From a virus: a DNA stretch of 31,032 nt. The notes under the pieces were generated by a model. The model worked only from the letters and a program-made list of their open reading frames with translations. It was not told the DNA's origin and searched no databases. This document shows, one piece after another, positions 16,874-22,735 of this stretch. Positions within the stretch are counted from its first letter, which is position 1; each line of letters begins with the position of its first letter. The stretch spans positions 1 through 31,032 of IMG/VR virus record IMGVR_UViG_3300024294_000001; one strand, 5' to 3'. A program made the translations under genes and the position numbers.

Positions 16874-17026
16874 TTGAATTACGAGATATACATAACTGGG
16901 CATTATCCACACGATAGATTCGCTTTAGGTTGGGAGTATGTGGGTGCTGATGAAGATTTTAGCTATAATACCTTTACTTTGTATTTCTTAATATTCACAA
17001 TAACTATAAATTATGAAAGAAAATAG
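16874..17026 (+). CDS. Small membrane-type protein in lysis cassette, TTG start (50 aa)
   Basis: TTG at 16874 follows the holin stop with no gap, and the frame runs 50 codons to TAG 17024-17026, overlapping the endolysin gene by 14 bases. The product begins MNYEIYITGHYPHDRFALGW and ends with a hydrophobic stretch (FTLYFLIFTITI) and a charged tail. Exact fit between holin and endolysin, with overlap, argues it is real. I recall similar small proteins near phage endolysins. Role unknown; could assist lysis. There is no ATG in frame upstream. Confidence 0.5.
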   Translation: MNYEIYITGHYPHDRFALGWEYVGADEDFSYNTFTLYFLIFTITINYERK

Positions 17027-17414
17027 TAAACCAAAAAAAGTAAAAAAACCAAGCTCTAAACATTTTAAGTTAGAAGAGTTTGCTTGTAAAGATGGCACAC
17101 CAGTACCAGAGGAATACTATAAGAATGTTCAAGAGTTGATGGATAACTTAGAAGTAATTAGAGAGCATTTCGGAACTTTTGCTATTAAGATAAATAGTGG
17201 TTATAGAACACCAGCATATAACAAATCAGTAGGTGGAGCTAAAAAGAGCCAACATTTAACTGCAAGTGCTGCCGACTTTAGGATGAATATAACTCCAAGA
17301 GTTGTACAAGATGCAGTAGAACAACTACAAAAAGAAGGAAAGATTAAAGAAGGTGGATTAGGTAGATACCCAACTTTCACTCATTACGATATAGGCGAAT
17401 ACAGAAACTGGTAA
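17013..17414 (+). CDS. Endolysin, peptidase M15 family (133 aa)
   Basis: Contains the M15-type zinc peptidase signature: NSGYRTPAYNKSVGG (about 60-75), then SQHLTASAADF with His near 81 and Asp near 88 as zinc ligands, and THYDI near 124-128 giving the last histidine. The family cleaves D-Ala or peptide cross-links in peptidoglycan. A basic N-terminal stretch (KPKKVKKPSSK) has no signal peptide, so release needs the holin. Length 133 is usual for a single-domain M15_3 endolysin. Its TAA shares one base with the next ATG. Confidence 0.88.
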   Translation: MKENSKPKKVKKPSSKHFKLEEFACKDGTPVPEEYYKNVQELMDNLEVIREHFGTFAIKINSGYRTPAYNKSVGGAKKSQHLTASAADFRMNITPRVVQDAVEQLQKEGKIKEGGLGRYPTFTHYDIGEYRNW

Positions 17415-17803
17415 TGTGGAACGAGGAGCGATTATTTAACTGGCTCAAAGAATTTGTGTATTTCGATTTAGTGAAAGCGAAAAACCAAATGAGTCGATGG
17501 GATTGCTACTCACCTAAATTCAAACATCGTATTGAGTTAAAATGTAGACGCAAACACTACCCTACTTTATTAATTGAAAAGAGTAAATATGATGCAATGA
17601 TATTCGAGTCTGGAAAGCATTCAGATATACCTATGTATATCAACTCTACTCCAGAGGGTATTTATTCGTTTGATTTACACCAGATAGAGCCAGAATGGAT
17701 ATTTAAAAGCCTAAGAGCTACTACTCAATTTGCCAATAATAAAAACGTATTAAAGAAAATAGCTTTTTTAGATATTGATAACGCTATAAAATTAGAGCTA
17801 TAA
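17414..17803 (+). CDS. Putative PD-(D/E)XK nuclease (129 aa)
   Basis: The pattern RWDCYSPKFKHRIELKCRRK (Asp 30, Glu 41, Lys 43) followed by a helix with YPTLLIEKSKYDAM is a compact PD-(D/E)XK core like that of Holliday-junction-resolvase or VSR-type nucleases in phages. It is the last rightward gene, joined to the endolysin by a one-base overlap. Possible roles are trimming packaged DNA, degrading host DNA, or branch removal. It meets a leftward gene with its own PD-(D/E)XK pattern (17798-18187) end to end. Confidence 0.6.
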   Translation: MWNEERLFNWLKEFVYFDLVKAKNQMSRWDCYSPKFKHRIELKCRRKHYPTLLIEKSKYDAMIFESGKHSDIPMYINSTPEGIYSFDLHQIEPEWIFKSLRATTQFANNKNVLKKIAFLDIDNAIKLEL

Positions 17804-18187
17804 TATCATTTTTTTGATATTCCAATTTTTACCTATGTCAATTAATACCTCTTTTAGAGGCTTGTTTTTGTAGTCCCATTTTTTATTATAATAATACTTT
17901 TCTAAAGTACATAATCTTAATGGTATATCTAAATCGTCATTATTAAAATTATGCGTTACTTTTAAAACTATACTTTTTTTAGTATGCCAAGAATCACATA
18001 TACGCTCTAATAATAATCTCTGTCCAGTTGGTATTATATTACCTTGTCTTTTTACCTCTATTAGTATTAAGACCTCGTTATCAAACTCCAAAACTGCATC
18101 TATATCAGATGGGTGTATTTTGCCATTCTCAATACCACTAAAATCTATTGATTGTTTTACTTGTTTACTATTTCTAATTAAGCTCAT
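17798..18187 (-). CDS. Putative PD-(D/E)XK nuclease (129 aa)
   Basis: The segment IHPSDIDAVLEFDNEVLILI followed by EVKRQGN gives Asp 28/30, Glu 44 and Lys 46 in the order and spacing of a PD-(D/E)XK active site, within a beta-hairpin setting typical of the fold. Last gene of the leftward operon, starting in the four-base overlap with the spanin-like gene before it. Substrate unknown. With the rightward nuclease at 17414 of exactly the same length it forms a convergent pair, though the two sequences do not look alike outside the motif. Confidence 0.6.
   Translation of the reverse strand: MSLIRNSKQVKQSIDFSGIENGKIHPSDIDAVLEFDNEVLILIEVKRQGNIIPTGQRLLLERICDSWHTKKSIVLKVTHNFNNDDLDIPLRLCTLEKYYYNKKWDYKNKPLKEVLIDIGKNWNIKKMIL
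17802..17821. terminator. Possible bidirectional terminator at the convergence point
   Basis: AATATCA (17802-17808) and TGATATT (17815-17821) form a 7-bp AT-rich stem with a T6 loop exactly where the right and left transcripts meet; the stops of both genes overlap it. Being symmetrical it could serve both strands. The stem is weak and no clean T tail follows, so confidence is low. Confidence 0.35.
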
Positions 18188-18564
18188 AATAACGCTTGTA
18201 ATATTATTACTCCAAGCATAACTAAACCTATCTTTCTATTGCGTTTAATTTTATGCTCTTGTATTTTTGATATAGTCAATAAGTCATTATTATCCTCCTC
18301 AATGCTATTTATATACGTTTTAAGCGAGTTTATATCTTTTTTAGTGTTATCTATTAGCTCTATATATTTAAACTCTTTAGAAAGGCTTATTTTAGATTGA
18401 GCCAATAAACTATCCTTTTGTATTAGCTCCAGATAAATTCTATCCATTTGAGGATAGGTTATGCAAATAAGAGTATCTCCTTTATTATCTGTTAATTCTA
18501 TCTGCGAATAAGCGAATACGCTCAGAGCGAGGCAAAATATGGTAATTACTTGTCTTGCGTTCAT
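18184..18564 (-). CDS. Spanin-like exported protein with C-terminal membrane segment (126 aa)
   Basis: Begins with a signal peptide (NARQVITIFCLALSVFAYSQ, likely cut after the Ser-Gln region), then an acidic helical periplasmic part with coiled-coil pattern (about 35-100), and ends with a membrane segment (residues about 110-126, IGLVMLGVIILQALL). Its first 80 bases lie inside the end of the upstream spanin-like gene in another frame, the arrangement of Rz/Rz1 gene pairs. Unlike a true o-spanin there is no lipobox cysteine, and the C-terminal anchor recalls u-spanins. Role in outer-membrane disruption is inferred from topology and overlap. Confidence 0.55.
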   Translation of the reverse strand: MNARQVITIFCLALSVFAYSQIELTDNKGDTLICITYPQMDRIYLELIQKDSLLAQSKISLSKEFKYIELIDNTKKDINSLKTYINSIEEDNNDLLTISKIQEHKIKRNRKIGLVMLGVIILQALL

Positions 18565-18760
18565 AATATAATTTAATAGTATCTGATTTAAGTTGTAGTG
18601 TATCTATCTCGTTGAGCAATCCGTCAATATCGCTTAACTCTGGTTGTTCGATTATCGCCTCTATTGTTTCCAGTTTATTTCGTTTGGATAATAAGTCTGA
18701 TATTATAACGATTTGAACTATAATGGTAATGATTGCGTAGATTAAAATGTGTTTATTCAT
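18485..18760 (-). CDS. i-spanin-like protein (91 aa)
   Basis: One N-terminal membrane anchor (LIYAIITIIVQIVIISDLL, about residues 5-24) followed by a charged helical region with heptad-like spacing (LETIEAIIEQPELSDIDGLL, IDTLQLKSDTIKLYYER). This is the layout of the inner-membrane spanin subunit Rz. It overlaps the transglycosylase gene by 4 bases and the next spanin-like gene by 80. Spanin function is not shown by sequence identity, only by topology and gene order. Confidence 0.55.
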   Translation of the reverse strand: MNKHILIYAIITIIVQIVIISDLLSKRNKLETIEAIIEQPELSDIDGLLNEIDTLQLKSDTIKLYYERKTSNYHILPRSERIRLFADRINR

Positions 18761-19158
18761 AAATGTTGCTTGACTTTGTGCCAGTATTTAAGTGTTGATT
18801 GTTTTTTATAACCATTCCAACCTCCGTTCCAGTTTCTGGCTAACTTTTCATTGGTTGGGTTAGTTGTGTGTTCTTTAATTACGTTAAACATTTCTATGGA
18901 CTTTACTTTATTCCACCTATCAGTCAACTGATATTTGTTATATCCTAAAAGCCTATTAACCTCTCGGAGCATTATAGGTCTAATTTGTAAGCAACCTACT
19001 GCATTTTCTGAGATATTATGTGCATTTACATCTCCTTTGCTTTCAACGTGTATTATAGCGTCTATTAGGCTTTTAGTCTTAGGAATACTCCTAACTACTC
19101 CCATTGAGGAAGTAGTCAGAAATAAACCAACATTTAACACTATAAAAATTAGCTTCAT
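18757..19158 (-). CDS. Exported SLT-type lytic transglycosylase (133 aa)
   Basis: A signal peptide (residues 1 to about 24, LIFIVLNVGLFLTTSSMG) is followed by a small lysozyme-like domain. The catalytic glutamate lies in IIHVESKGDVNAHNISENAV followed by GCLQIRP, the SLT motif (ES...A.S...A.G..Q). The second half has RNWNGGWNGYKK, the usual C-terminal helix of this fold. It would cut glycan strands in the periplasm. Export by its own signal means no holin is needed. It sits at the head of the spanin-like pair, in the recombination operon and not beside the M15 endolysin, so it may be a second lysis enzyme made on the leftward transcript. Confidence 0.75.
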   Translation of the reverse strand: MKLIFIVLNVGLFLTTSSMGVVRSIPKTKSLIDAIIHVESKGDVNAHNISENAVGCLQIRPIMLREVNRLLGYNKYQLTDRWNKVKSIEMFNVIKEHTTNPTNEKLARNWNGGWNGYKKQSTLKYWHKVKQHL

Positions 19159-19427
19159 TTGTATCCCAATTCTTGTTTAACTTTAGGAGCCAAAACCTCT
19201 TTACGATGTCTCCATTTTTCGCCTCTTAACTCTTCGTTATCTGACTGGACTTTCCTACTGCATCTCATAATAGATTCTATTTCTTTGTAATGCTCTGATA
19301 CAATCATAGCTGACAATACATTAGTGCCGTAAAGGTCTTGCAAGGCTTTTCTTACAAGCTTTTTAGGGTTATCTCTCATTTCTGGGTTTTCTGTCAATAA
19401 TTCTGTGATTTGTTTTTTAATGTTCAT
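19155..19427 (-). CDS. Hypothetical helical protein (90 aa)
   Basis: Basic, all-helical 90-residue protein (KKQITELLTENPEMRDNPKK at the start). Four-base overlaps with both neighbours place it firmly in the leftward operon between the DnaA-domain gene and the transglycosylase. One cysteine; no membrane segment. A role in replication or host control is possible from position, but nothing in the sequence decides it. Confidence 0.65.
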   Translation of the reverse strand: MNIKKQITELLTENPEMRDNPKKLVRKALQDLYGTNVLSAMIVSEHYKEIESIMRCSRKVQSDNEELRGEKWRHRKEVLAPKVKQELGYK

Positions 19428-20023
19428 AAGTTTGTTTTTATAAATTCGTTTAATCTGGTGTAATCTTTCTTAAATTGTTTGTCGTACTGCATTAAGTCAG
19501 CAGCTTGTTGTATTGAGTGTATTACTGTTGAGTGGTCACGACCTCCTAAAGCAGCTCCAATAGTTTTAAGTGAGCTATTCGGCATATTATCTCTTGCGAT
19601 ATAGCAAAACATTTGCCTACATATAACCTTTTCTCTATGCCTTTTAACTCCTTGTATCTCTCTTTGGGGTATATTGTAGTATTTAGATATACAATTTAGC
19701 AACTTATCAAAGGTTAATCTACCCTTTAAGAAACTATCGCTTTGCCATCCTCCCAGCTTTTCAATACCAGCAGCCGAATAATAAGAGGGCTTATCTTGCT
19801 TAGGGTAATATTTATACTTAATATCTCCATCTTCGTCTTGTATGGCAACTTGTTCTATTTGCCCCATTTTAACAAGGTCAGCTATCTTTCTATTTGCATC
19901 TACCATACCGACCTTTCTGCATAACCCTAAGATAGTATTAAGGTGGGTGTAGCCTTTTTTAAGAGTGTTCCTAATAAATAGGTAATCTTGATTTTCTGTT
20001 TTGTAGTGCTTTACTAATTGCAT
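19424..20023 (-). CDS. DnaA-like DNA-binding domain protein (199 aa)
   Basis: The C-terminal half (about residues 105-195) matches domain IV of DnaA: CISKYYNIPQREIQG, REKVICRQMFCYIARD, then GAALGGRDHSTVIHSI, the signature that contacts DnaA boxes. The N-terminal half looks like a winged helix (about 1-70, with ADLVKMGQIEQVAI). There is no AAA+ domain, so it cannot be a full initiator. Likely roles are binding the phage origin, titrating host DnaA boxes or regulating transcription. It lies next to exonuclease and ERF genes, overlapping the exonuclease gene by 10 bases. Confidence 0.8.
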   Translation of the reverse strand: MQLVKHYKTENQDYLFIRNTLKKGYTHLNTILGLCRKVGMVDANRKIADLVKMGQIEQVAIQDEDGDIKYKYYPKQDKPSYYSAAGIEKLGGWQSDSFLKGRLTFDKLLNCISKYYNIPQREIQGVKRHREKVICRQMFCYIARDNMPNSSLKTIGAALGGRDHSTVIHSIQQAADLMQYDKQFKKDYTRLNEFIKTNL

Positions 20024-20619
20024 AATTGTTCTATATATTCTCTTGATTGTTCTACTTTTAATTTCATCTCTTGCATAACCTCCTCATCATATTCTATATC
20101 AAAGGTCTTAATGCGATACTTGCTATTTATTTCTGTATAGTCGTGGCTCTCCTCAAAGGTTAATTCCTCTGGTGTATTCATTAATACATAGACTAATTGA
20201 GCTTTACGTTTACCAGTTAGGTGCATATACGTCTGGAGCTGATAATAATAGTCCTTATTTGGTATGCCATTATAGAATAGAGGAAAGCTAAAGCAGTCCC
20301 AGCTTGATTTTATATCTATAATCTTATCCTCAAGTATAACATCTGGAGTACCACAGAAATATTCATCCTCAAAATACTCCTCGTTTTTCTCAGCGAATAA
20401 CCAGCCCTTCTCAGCAGAGGCATAATTAATCGCATCATCCTCAACTTCATTGCCTTTGGTTAGGTATTTAGATTGGATGTTTTTACGCACTCCGTATATC
20501 TGCTCCTTTGTCCACTCCTCTAAATATGATTTAGTAGTTTTAGACAATACCTCGCTTTTTGAACGAGGCTTTGTCATCAGCTTACCACTACTGGAAGCTC
20601 TTGCTTTAAATAATTTCAT
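20014..20619 (-). CDS. PD-(D/E)XK exonuclease, recombination type (201 aa)
   Basis: The core FCGTPDVI...IIDIKSSWD gives Asp 93, Asp 102 and Lys 104, with QLQTYMHLTG downstream as the helix conserved in lambda-exonuclease/RecB-like phage nucleases, and a glutamate near 58-60 (GNEVEDD). Such enzymes resect double-stranded ends to give 3' overhangs for the annealing protein. The ERF gene overlaps its start by 4 bases, so the two form the classic exonuclease/annealase pair. Length 201 fits small members of the family. Confidence 0.82.
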   Translation of the reverse strand: MKLFKARASSSGKLMTKPRSKSEVLSKTTKSYLEEWTKEQIYGVRKNIQSKYLTKGNEVEDDAINYASAEKGWLFAEKNEEYFEDEYFCGTPDVILEDKIIDIKSSWDCFSFPLFYNGIPNKDYYYQLQTYMHLTGKRKAQLVYVLMNTPEELTFEESHDYTEINSKYRIKTFDIEYDEEVMQEMKLKVEQSREYIEQLCN

Positions 20620-21110
20620 TTGAATGGATATAATTCTGCGTTAATTCTACTAATTGAATAGTGCTTTTTTAGCTCCGTAAGGGTTACTCCTTTGTCTACT
20701 GCTGCACTCCAAATCTTATCGTCTTTGTTTACCCATTGTTTCTGGCTCTTTGTGGCTTGACTGGCTGAATTAGCATCATCGTCCTCAGCTTGTAACCCTA
20801 AAAGAGATTGTAGGGTATATCTTCGGTAGTAGGTTATGGCACTTCCGAGCTTCTGTGGGTCATCCATTTGAGGTAATACTATTGAACTGGTAACGCTTTC
20901 TCCAGATTCTGTATCAATAACCTCAGAAAACACTTCGCCTTTTATAATTGGTTGGAGTAATAGCAGTCCATTCTTTTGCAGTAATGGTTCAACGTGCTTT
21001 AGTAGCGAGTTGATATCAAAATACTTTGATTTAAAGAATGGGTTTGTTGAGTCTTTAGAGATAGCTCCTATCTCTTTTTTGACCTCGTTTAGTTTTGTGT
21101 ATAAATTCAT
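20616..21110 (-). CDS. erf: ERF-family single-strand annealing protein (164 aa)
   Basis: Matches the ERF family: KLNEVKKEIGAISKDSTNPF, FDINSLLKHVEPLLQKNGL, and the SAITYYRRYTLQSLLGL signature with DDDAN after it. ERF proteins anneal complementary single strands in phage recombination and genome circularisation. Residues from about 125 are a separate Lys/Ser-rich tail with a short helical region. Works with the exonuclease downstream. The start lies only four bases after a TATATTTG element, so the mRNA may be nearly leaderless. Confidence 0.9.
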   Translation of the reverse strand: MNLYTKLNEVKKEIGAISKDSTNPFFKSKYFDINSLLKHVEPLLQKNGLLLLQPIIKGEVFSEVIDTESGESVTSSIVLPQMDDPQKLGSAITYYRRYTLQSLLGLQAEDDDANSASQATKSQKQWVNKDDKIWSAAVDKGVTLTELKKHYSISRINAELYPFK

Positions 21111-21114
21111 ATTA

Positions 21115-21122
21115 CAAATATA
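21115..21122 (-). promoter_or_regulatory. Putative -7 element of the erf operon
   Basis: On the minus strand TATATTTG is followed by TAAT and then the ATG of erf, a spacing of four bases. No clear TTTG is seen 17-23 bases upstream, so the promoter is either weak, activator-dependent or a chance match. The RusA gene shows the same arrangement (TATTTTTG-TGAT-ATG). Confidence 0.4.
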
Positions 21123-21216
21123 ATTAAAATGTTCTTATAATGTTTATTTAGTTAAATTTTTTCTTATTAATGTTGTCCTTTGTTTTGTGTAACAATAGTT
21201 TTATTGTTTTTATTAT

Positions 21217-21242
21217 AAAGCCCTCAAGACCAAGAGGGCTTT
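21217..21242 (-). terminator. Stem-loop terminator between small-gene block and erf operon
   Basis: A perfect 9-bp stem, AAAGCCCTC (21217-21225) with GAGGGCTTT (21234-21242), and an 8-base loop. It lies five bases past the stop of the leftward 84-aa gene, so it should end that transcript; on that strand the tail is only CTTTATAATA. The T-rich side faces the plus strand (TTTTCTTTT), so it may also stop antisense transcription. Confidence 0.65.
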
Positions 21243-21247
21243 TTCTT

Positions 21248-21502
21248 TTATAATTGTCTTAGTTCTTGATAATAGTCTAATAGTGAGTAGTGCATTTCTT
21301 TAGCGTTATTTACTGCTATTCGCATCAAGTCGGTAACGCAGTTTTGATTATTCAGATTAACCTTTCTTTTGCCCTCTATAACGCTATTTAAAGTATGTAT
21401 AGATATTTGGTGTTTACTGGCTACTGATTTACGCTGCTCTACGCTTGTGCAAGACTTTAAAATGTCTTTTAACTCTTGGGATATTGTTTTTGTATATTTC
21501 AT
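21248..21502 (-). CDS. Putative helix-turn-helix protein (84 aa)
   Basis: The segment RKSVASKHQISIHTLNSVIE followed by GKRKV reads as a helix-turn-helix with a basic end, similar to small phage regulators; the rest is helical. It is the last gene of the upper leftward block, overlaps its neighbour by 4 bases and is followed by a terminator. It might regulate the divergent early promoters. It is the only regulator candidate in the leftward genes, but does not look like a complete repressor with a dimerisation domain. Confidence 0.5.
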   Translation of the reverse strand: MKYTKTISQELKDILKSCTSVEQRKSVASKHQISIHTLNSVIEGKRKVNLNNQNCVTDLMRIAVNNAKEMHYSLLDYYQELRQL

Positions 21503-21774
21503 AATAGGTTTTTAAAATCGTTATTAATGTTATTATCTGATTTAACTGAGTCGTTAAAATTATTAATAGACTTTGTAAGATATTGGTACTTTAATATCTC
21601 GTCTAACTTGTTAATTAAAGCATCAATCATATTAGCCTTGTTATCGCACATTAGACTGATTGACTTGTCGTCTTCATTGTCTCCAGCCCATTCGATTGAC
21701 TTTTGCTCCATTAGGTGTTTCTCTTTTCTTAGAATGCTTCTGATTTCCCAGATTTCGTTTTTTGTTAAATTCAT
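21499..21774 (-). CDS. Hypothetical helical protein (91 aa)
   Basis: The open frame extends up to 21870, but the upstream part overlaps another real gene in a different frame, and the ATG at 21774 (product starting MNLTKNEIWEIRSILRKEKH) overlaps that gene's stop as ATGA. I therefore start here. The product is helical with an acidic centre (WAGDNEDDKS), then Asn-rich. No function recognised. Confidence 0.6.
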   Translation of the reverse strand: MNLTKNEIWEIRSILRKEKHLMEQKSIEWAGDNEDDKSISLMCDNKANMIDALINKLDEILKYQYLTKSINNFNDSVKSDNNINNDFKNLL

Positions 21775-21920
21775 TTTCTTATTTTTATGTATGTTAATTC
21801 TAAGGCTGCAAATAATCCAATAAGGAATAATATAGATGCTGCTCTTGGCTCTTCTACTGCACAACACCATAACGATAATGGCATAAATGCTGATAATAAT
21901 TTTAAAATTGGTTCTTTCAT
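21771..21920 (-). CDS. Small membrane protein (49 aa)
   Basis: Starts at ATG 21918-21920 after the leader AATAACACAAAACAAT, and ends with TGA at 21771-21773, overlapping the next start as ATGA. The product begins MKEPILKLLSAFMPLSLWCC and contains one or two hydrophobic stretches separated by EEPRA (second, ASILFLIGLFAALELTYI), so it is probably a two-pass inner-membrane protein. The shared leader style and tight overlap support it as real. Role unknown; superinfection or lysis control are possibilities. Confidence 0.5.
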   Translation of the reverse strand: MKEPILKLLSAFMPLSLWCCAVEEPRAASILFLIGLFAALELTYIKIRK

Positions 21921-21947
21921 ATTGTTTTGTGTTATTGTTTAATTTTA

Positions 21948-22274
21948 TTATTTACTTTTAATTAGTCTAATAATATCTCTCGCATACCAACAAGTATTAT
22001 AAGAGTAATAAGTATCACAAGAGTTAGCTCGTAAGTTAATCTCTGGAATACGTAGCTCGTAGCCAGTGTAATTTTTAGTACCTCCAGAAGTAGTGTAAGT
22101 TAAGCTATTTGGTCTCCACTTAGTCTCACTCCATTCTTGTAATTTATGCTCAATATTAAGGTCAGTCAAAAGTTTAGAAATTGACTTCAAAGATGGCATT
22201 CTACCACCTTTGCTATAAATGTCTGACTTCTTTAGTAAAGAATTATAAGTTTTGTTGTTTGTTAAATTTGTCAT
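21948..22274 (-). CDS. Hypothetical protein (108 aa)
   Basis: Basic protein of 108 residues with a helical first half (SLKSISKLLTDLNIEHKLQE) and a Tyr/Thr-rich second half (YTTSGGTKNYTGYELRIPE). It is headed by a full consensus promoter whose core is identical over 31 bases to that of cassette 2, and by an A-rich leader. That suggests strong early expression. I think I have seen similar proteins in flavobacterial phages, without known function. Confidence 0.65.
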   Translation of the reverse strand: MTNLTNNKTYNSLLKKSDIYSKGGRMPSLKSISKLLTDLNIEHKLQEWSETKWRPNSLTYTTSGGTKNYTGYELRIPEINLRANSCDTYYSYNTCWYARDIIRLIKSK

Positions 22275-22304
22275 TTTTGTTTGTGTTAATTGTTTATTGT
22301 ACTA

Positions 22305-22334
22305 CAAATATATACACAATGTTTACAATACAAA
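22305..22334 (-). promoter_or_regulatory. Bacteroidetes-type promoter of leftward small-gene block
   Basis: On the minus strand TTTG (22334-22331), 18 bases, then TATATTTG (22312-22305). Bases 22290-22320 are the exact reverse complement of 7168-7198, including the -7 element and the start-site region. Upstream of the identical block the sequences differ, but both keep TTTG at the same distance, which is strong evidence of function. Confidence 0.85.
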
Positions 22335-22341
22335 ACTTTTT

Positions 22342-22668
22342 TTAAAAAATTTTTATTTTAACTGAATCCTCTAAACCTTTATTGCTTGTAATCAGTATGC
22401 TCTTTACTATCTTGTAGCTATCATTCTCAAAGATTATATCCTCAATCATCTTAACCATAGCCACGCAATTAGAAGCATCCAATGCTCTTGATTTAAATGT
22501 AAAATGGTATTCTGTGTTATAAGTATTTGTCTTTGGCAACGTTTTATTGAACTGGCTTTTTACGATTAGCGTATAATTATCTTTTATTTTCTTACGTTTA
22601 GTCCAATGCATACCAGCATACCACTTATTTAACGAAATTTTAGGTAGGTCTTTTAATATTATTTCCAT
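22342..22668 (-). CDS. rusA: RusA-like Holliday junction resolvase (108 aa)
   Basis: Fits the small RusA family: SLNKWYAGMHWTKRKKIKDN at the N terminus, and the acidic metal-binding stretch ALDASNCVAMVKMIEDIIFE, in which Asp-x-x-Asn and Glu-Asp would hold magnesium. RusA dimers resolve branched DNA in recombination and before packaging. Length 108 is usual. First leftward gene at the divergent region; it ends 8 bases before the -33 element of the next promoter, so that promoter gives separate control of what follows. Confidence 0.78.
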   Translation of the reverse strand: MEIILKDLPKISLNKWYAGMHWTKRKKIKDNYTLIVKSQFNKTLPKTNTYNTEYHFTFKSRALDASNCVAMVKMIEDIIFENDSYKIVKSILITSNKGLEDSVKIKIF

Positions 22669-22735
22669 ATCACAAAAATATATTTTTTTTTATATGTATT
22701 AATTTTTAATATTTGTAGCCACAAAACAAATTTAT
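22669..22735. promoter_or_regulatory. Divergent, AT-rich control region between rusA and the replication operon
   Basis: Sixty-seven very AT-rich bases between divergent genes. On the minus strand TATTTTTG (22680-22673) lies four bases before the rusA ATG. On the plus strand TAATATTTG (22707-22715) is close to TAnnTTTG with one extra spacer base, 20 bases before ATG 22736. No good -33 TTTG is visible on either side. The AT-rich tract is also a candidate for early melting in replication. Confidence 0.4.

Noticed and set aside
16903-16911. Perfect DnaA box TTATCCACA, with a near match (ATATTCACA) about 80 bases further
   Set aside because: About one such nine-base match is expected by chance in an AT-rich sequence of this size, and it lies inside a small coding frame. 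Not enough for an origin.
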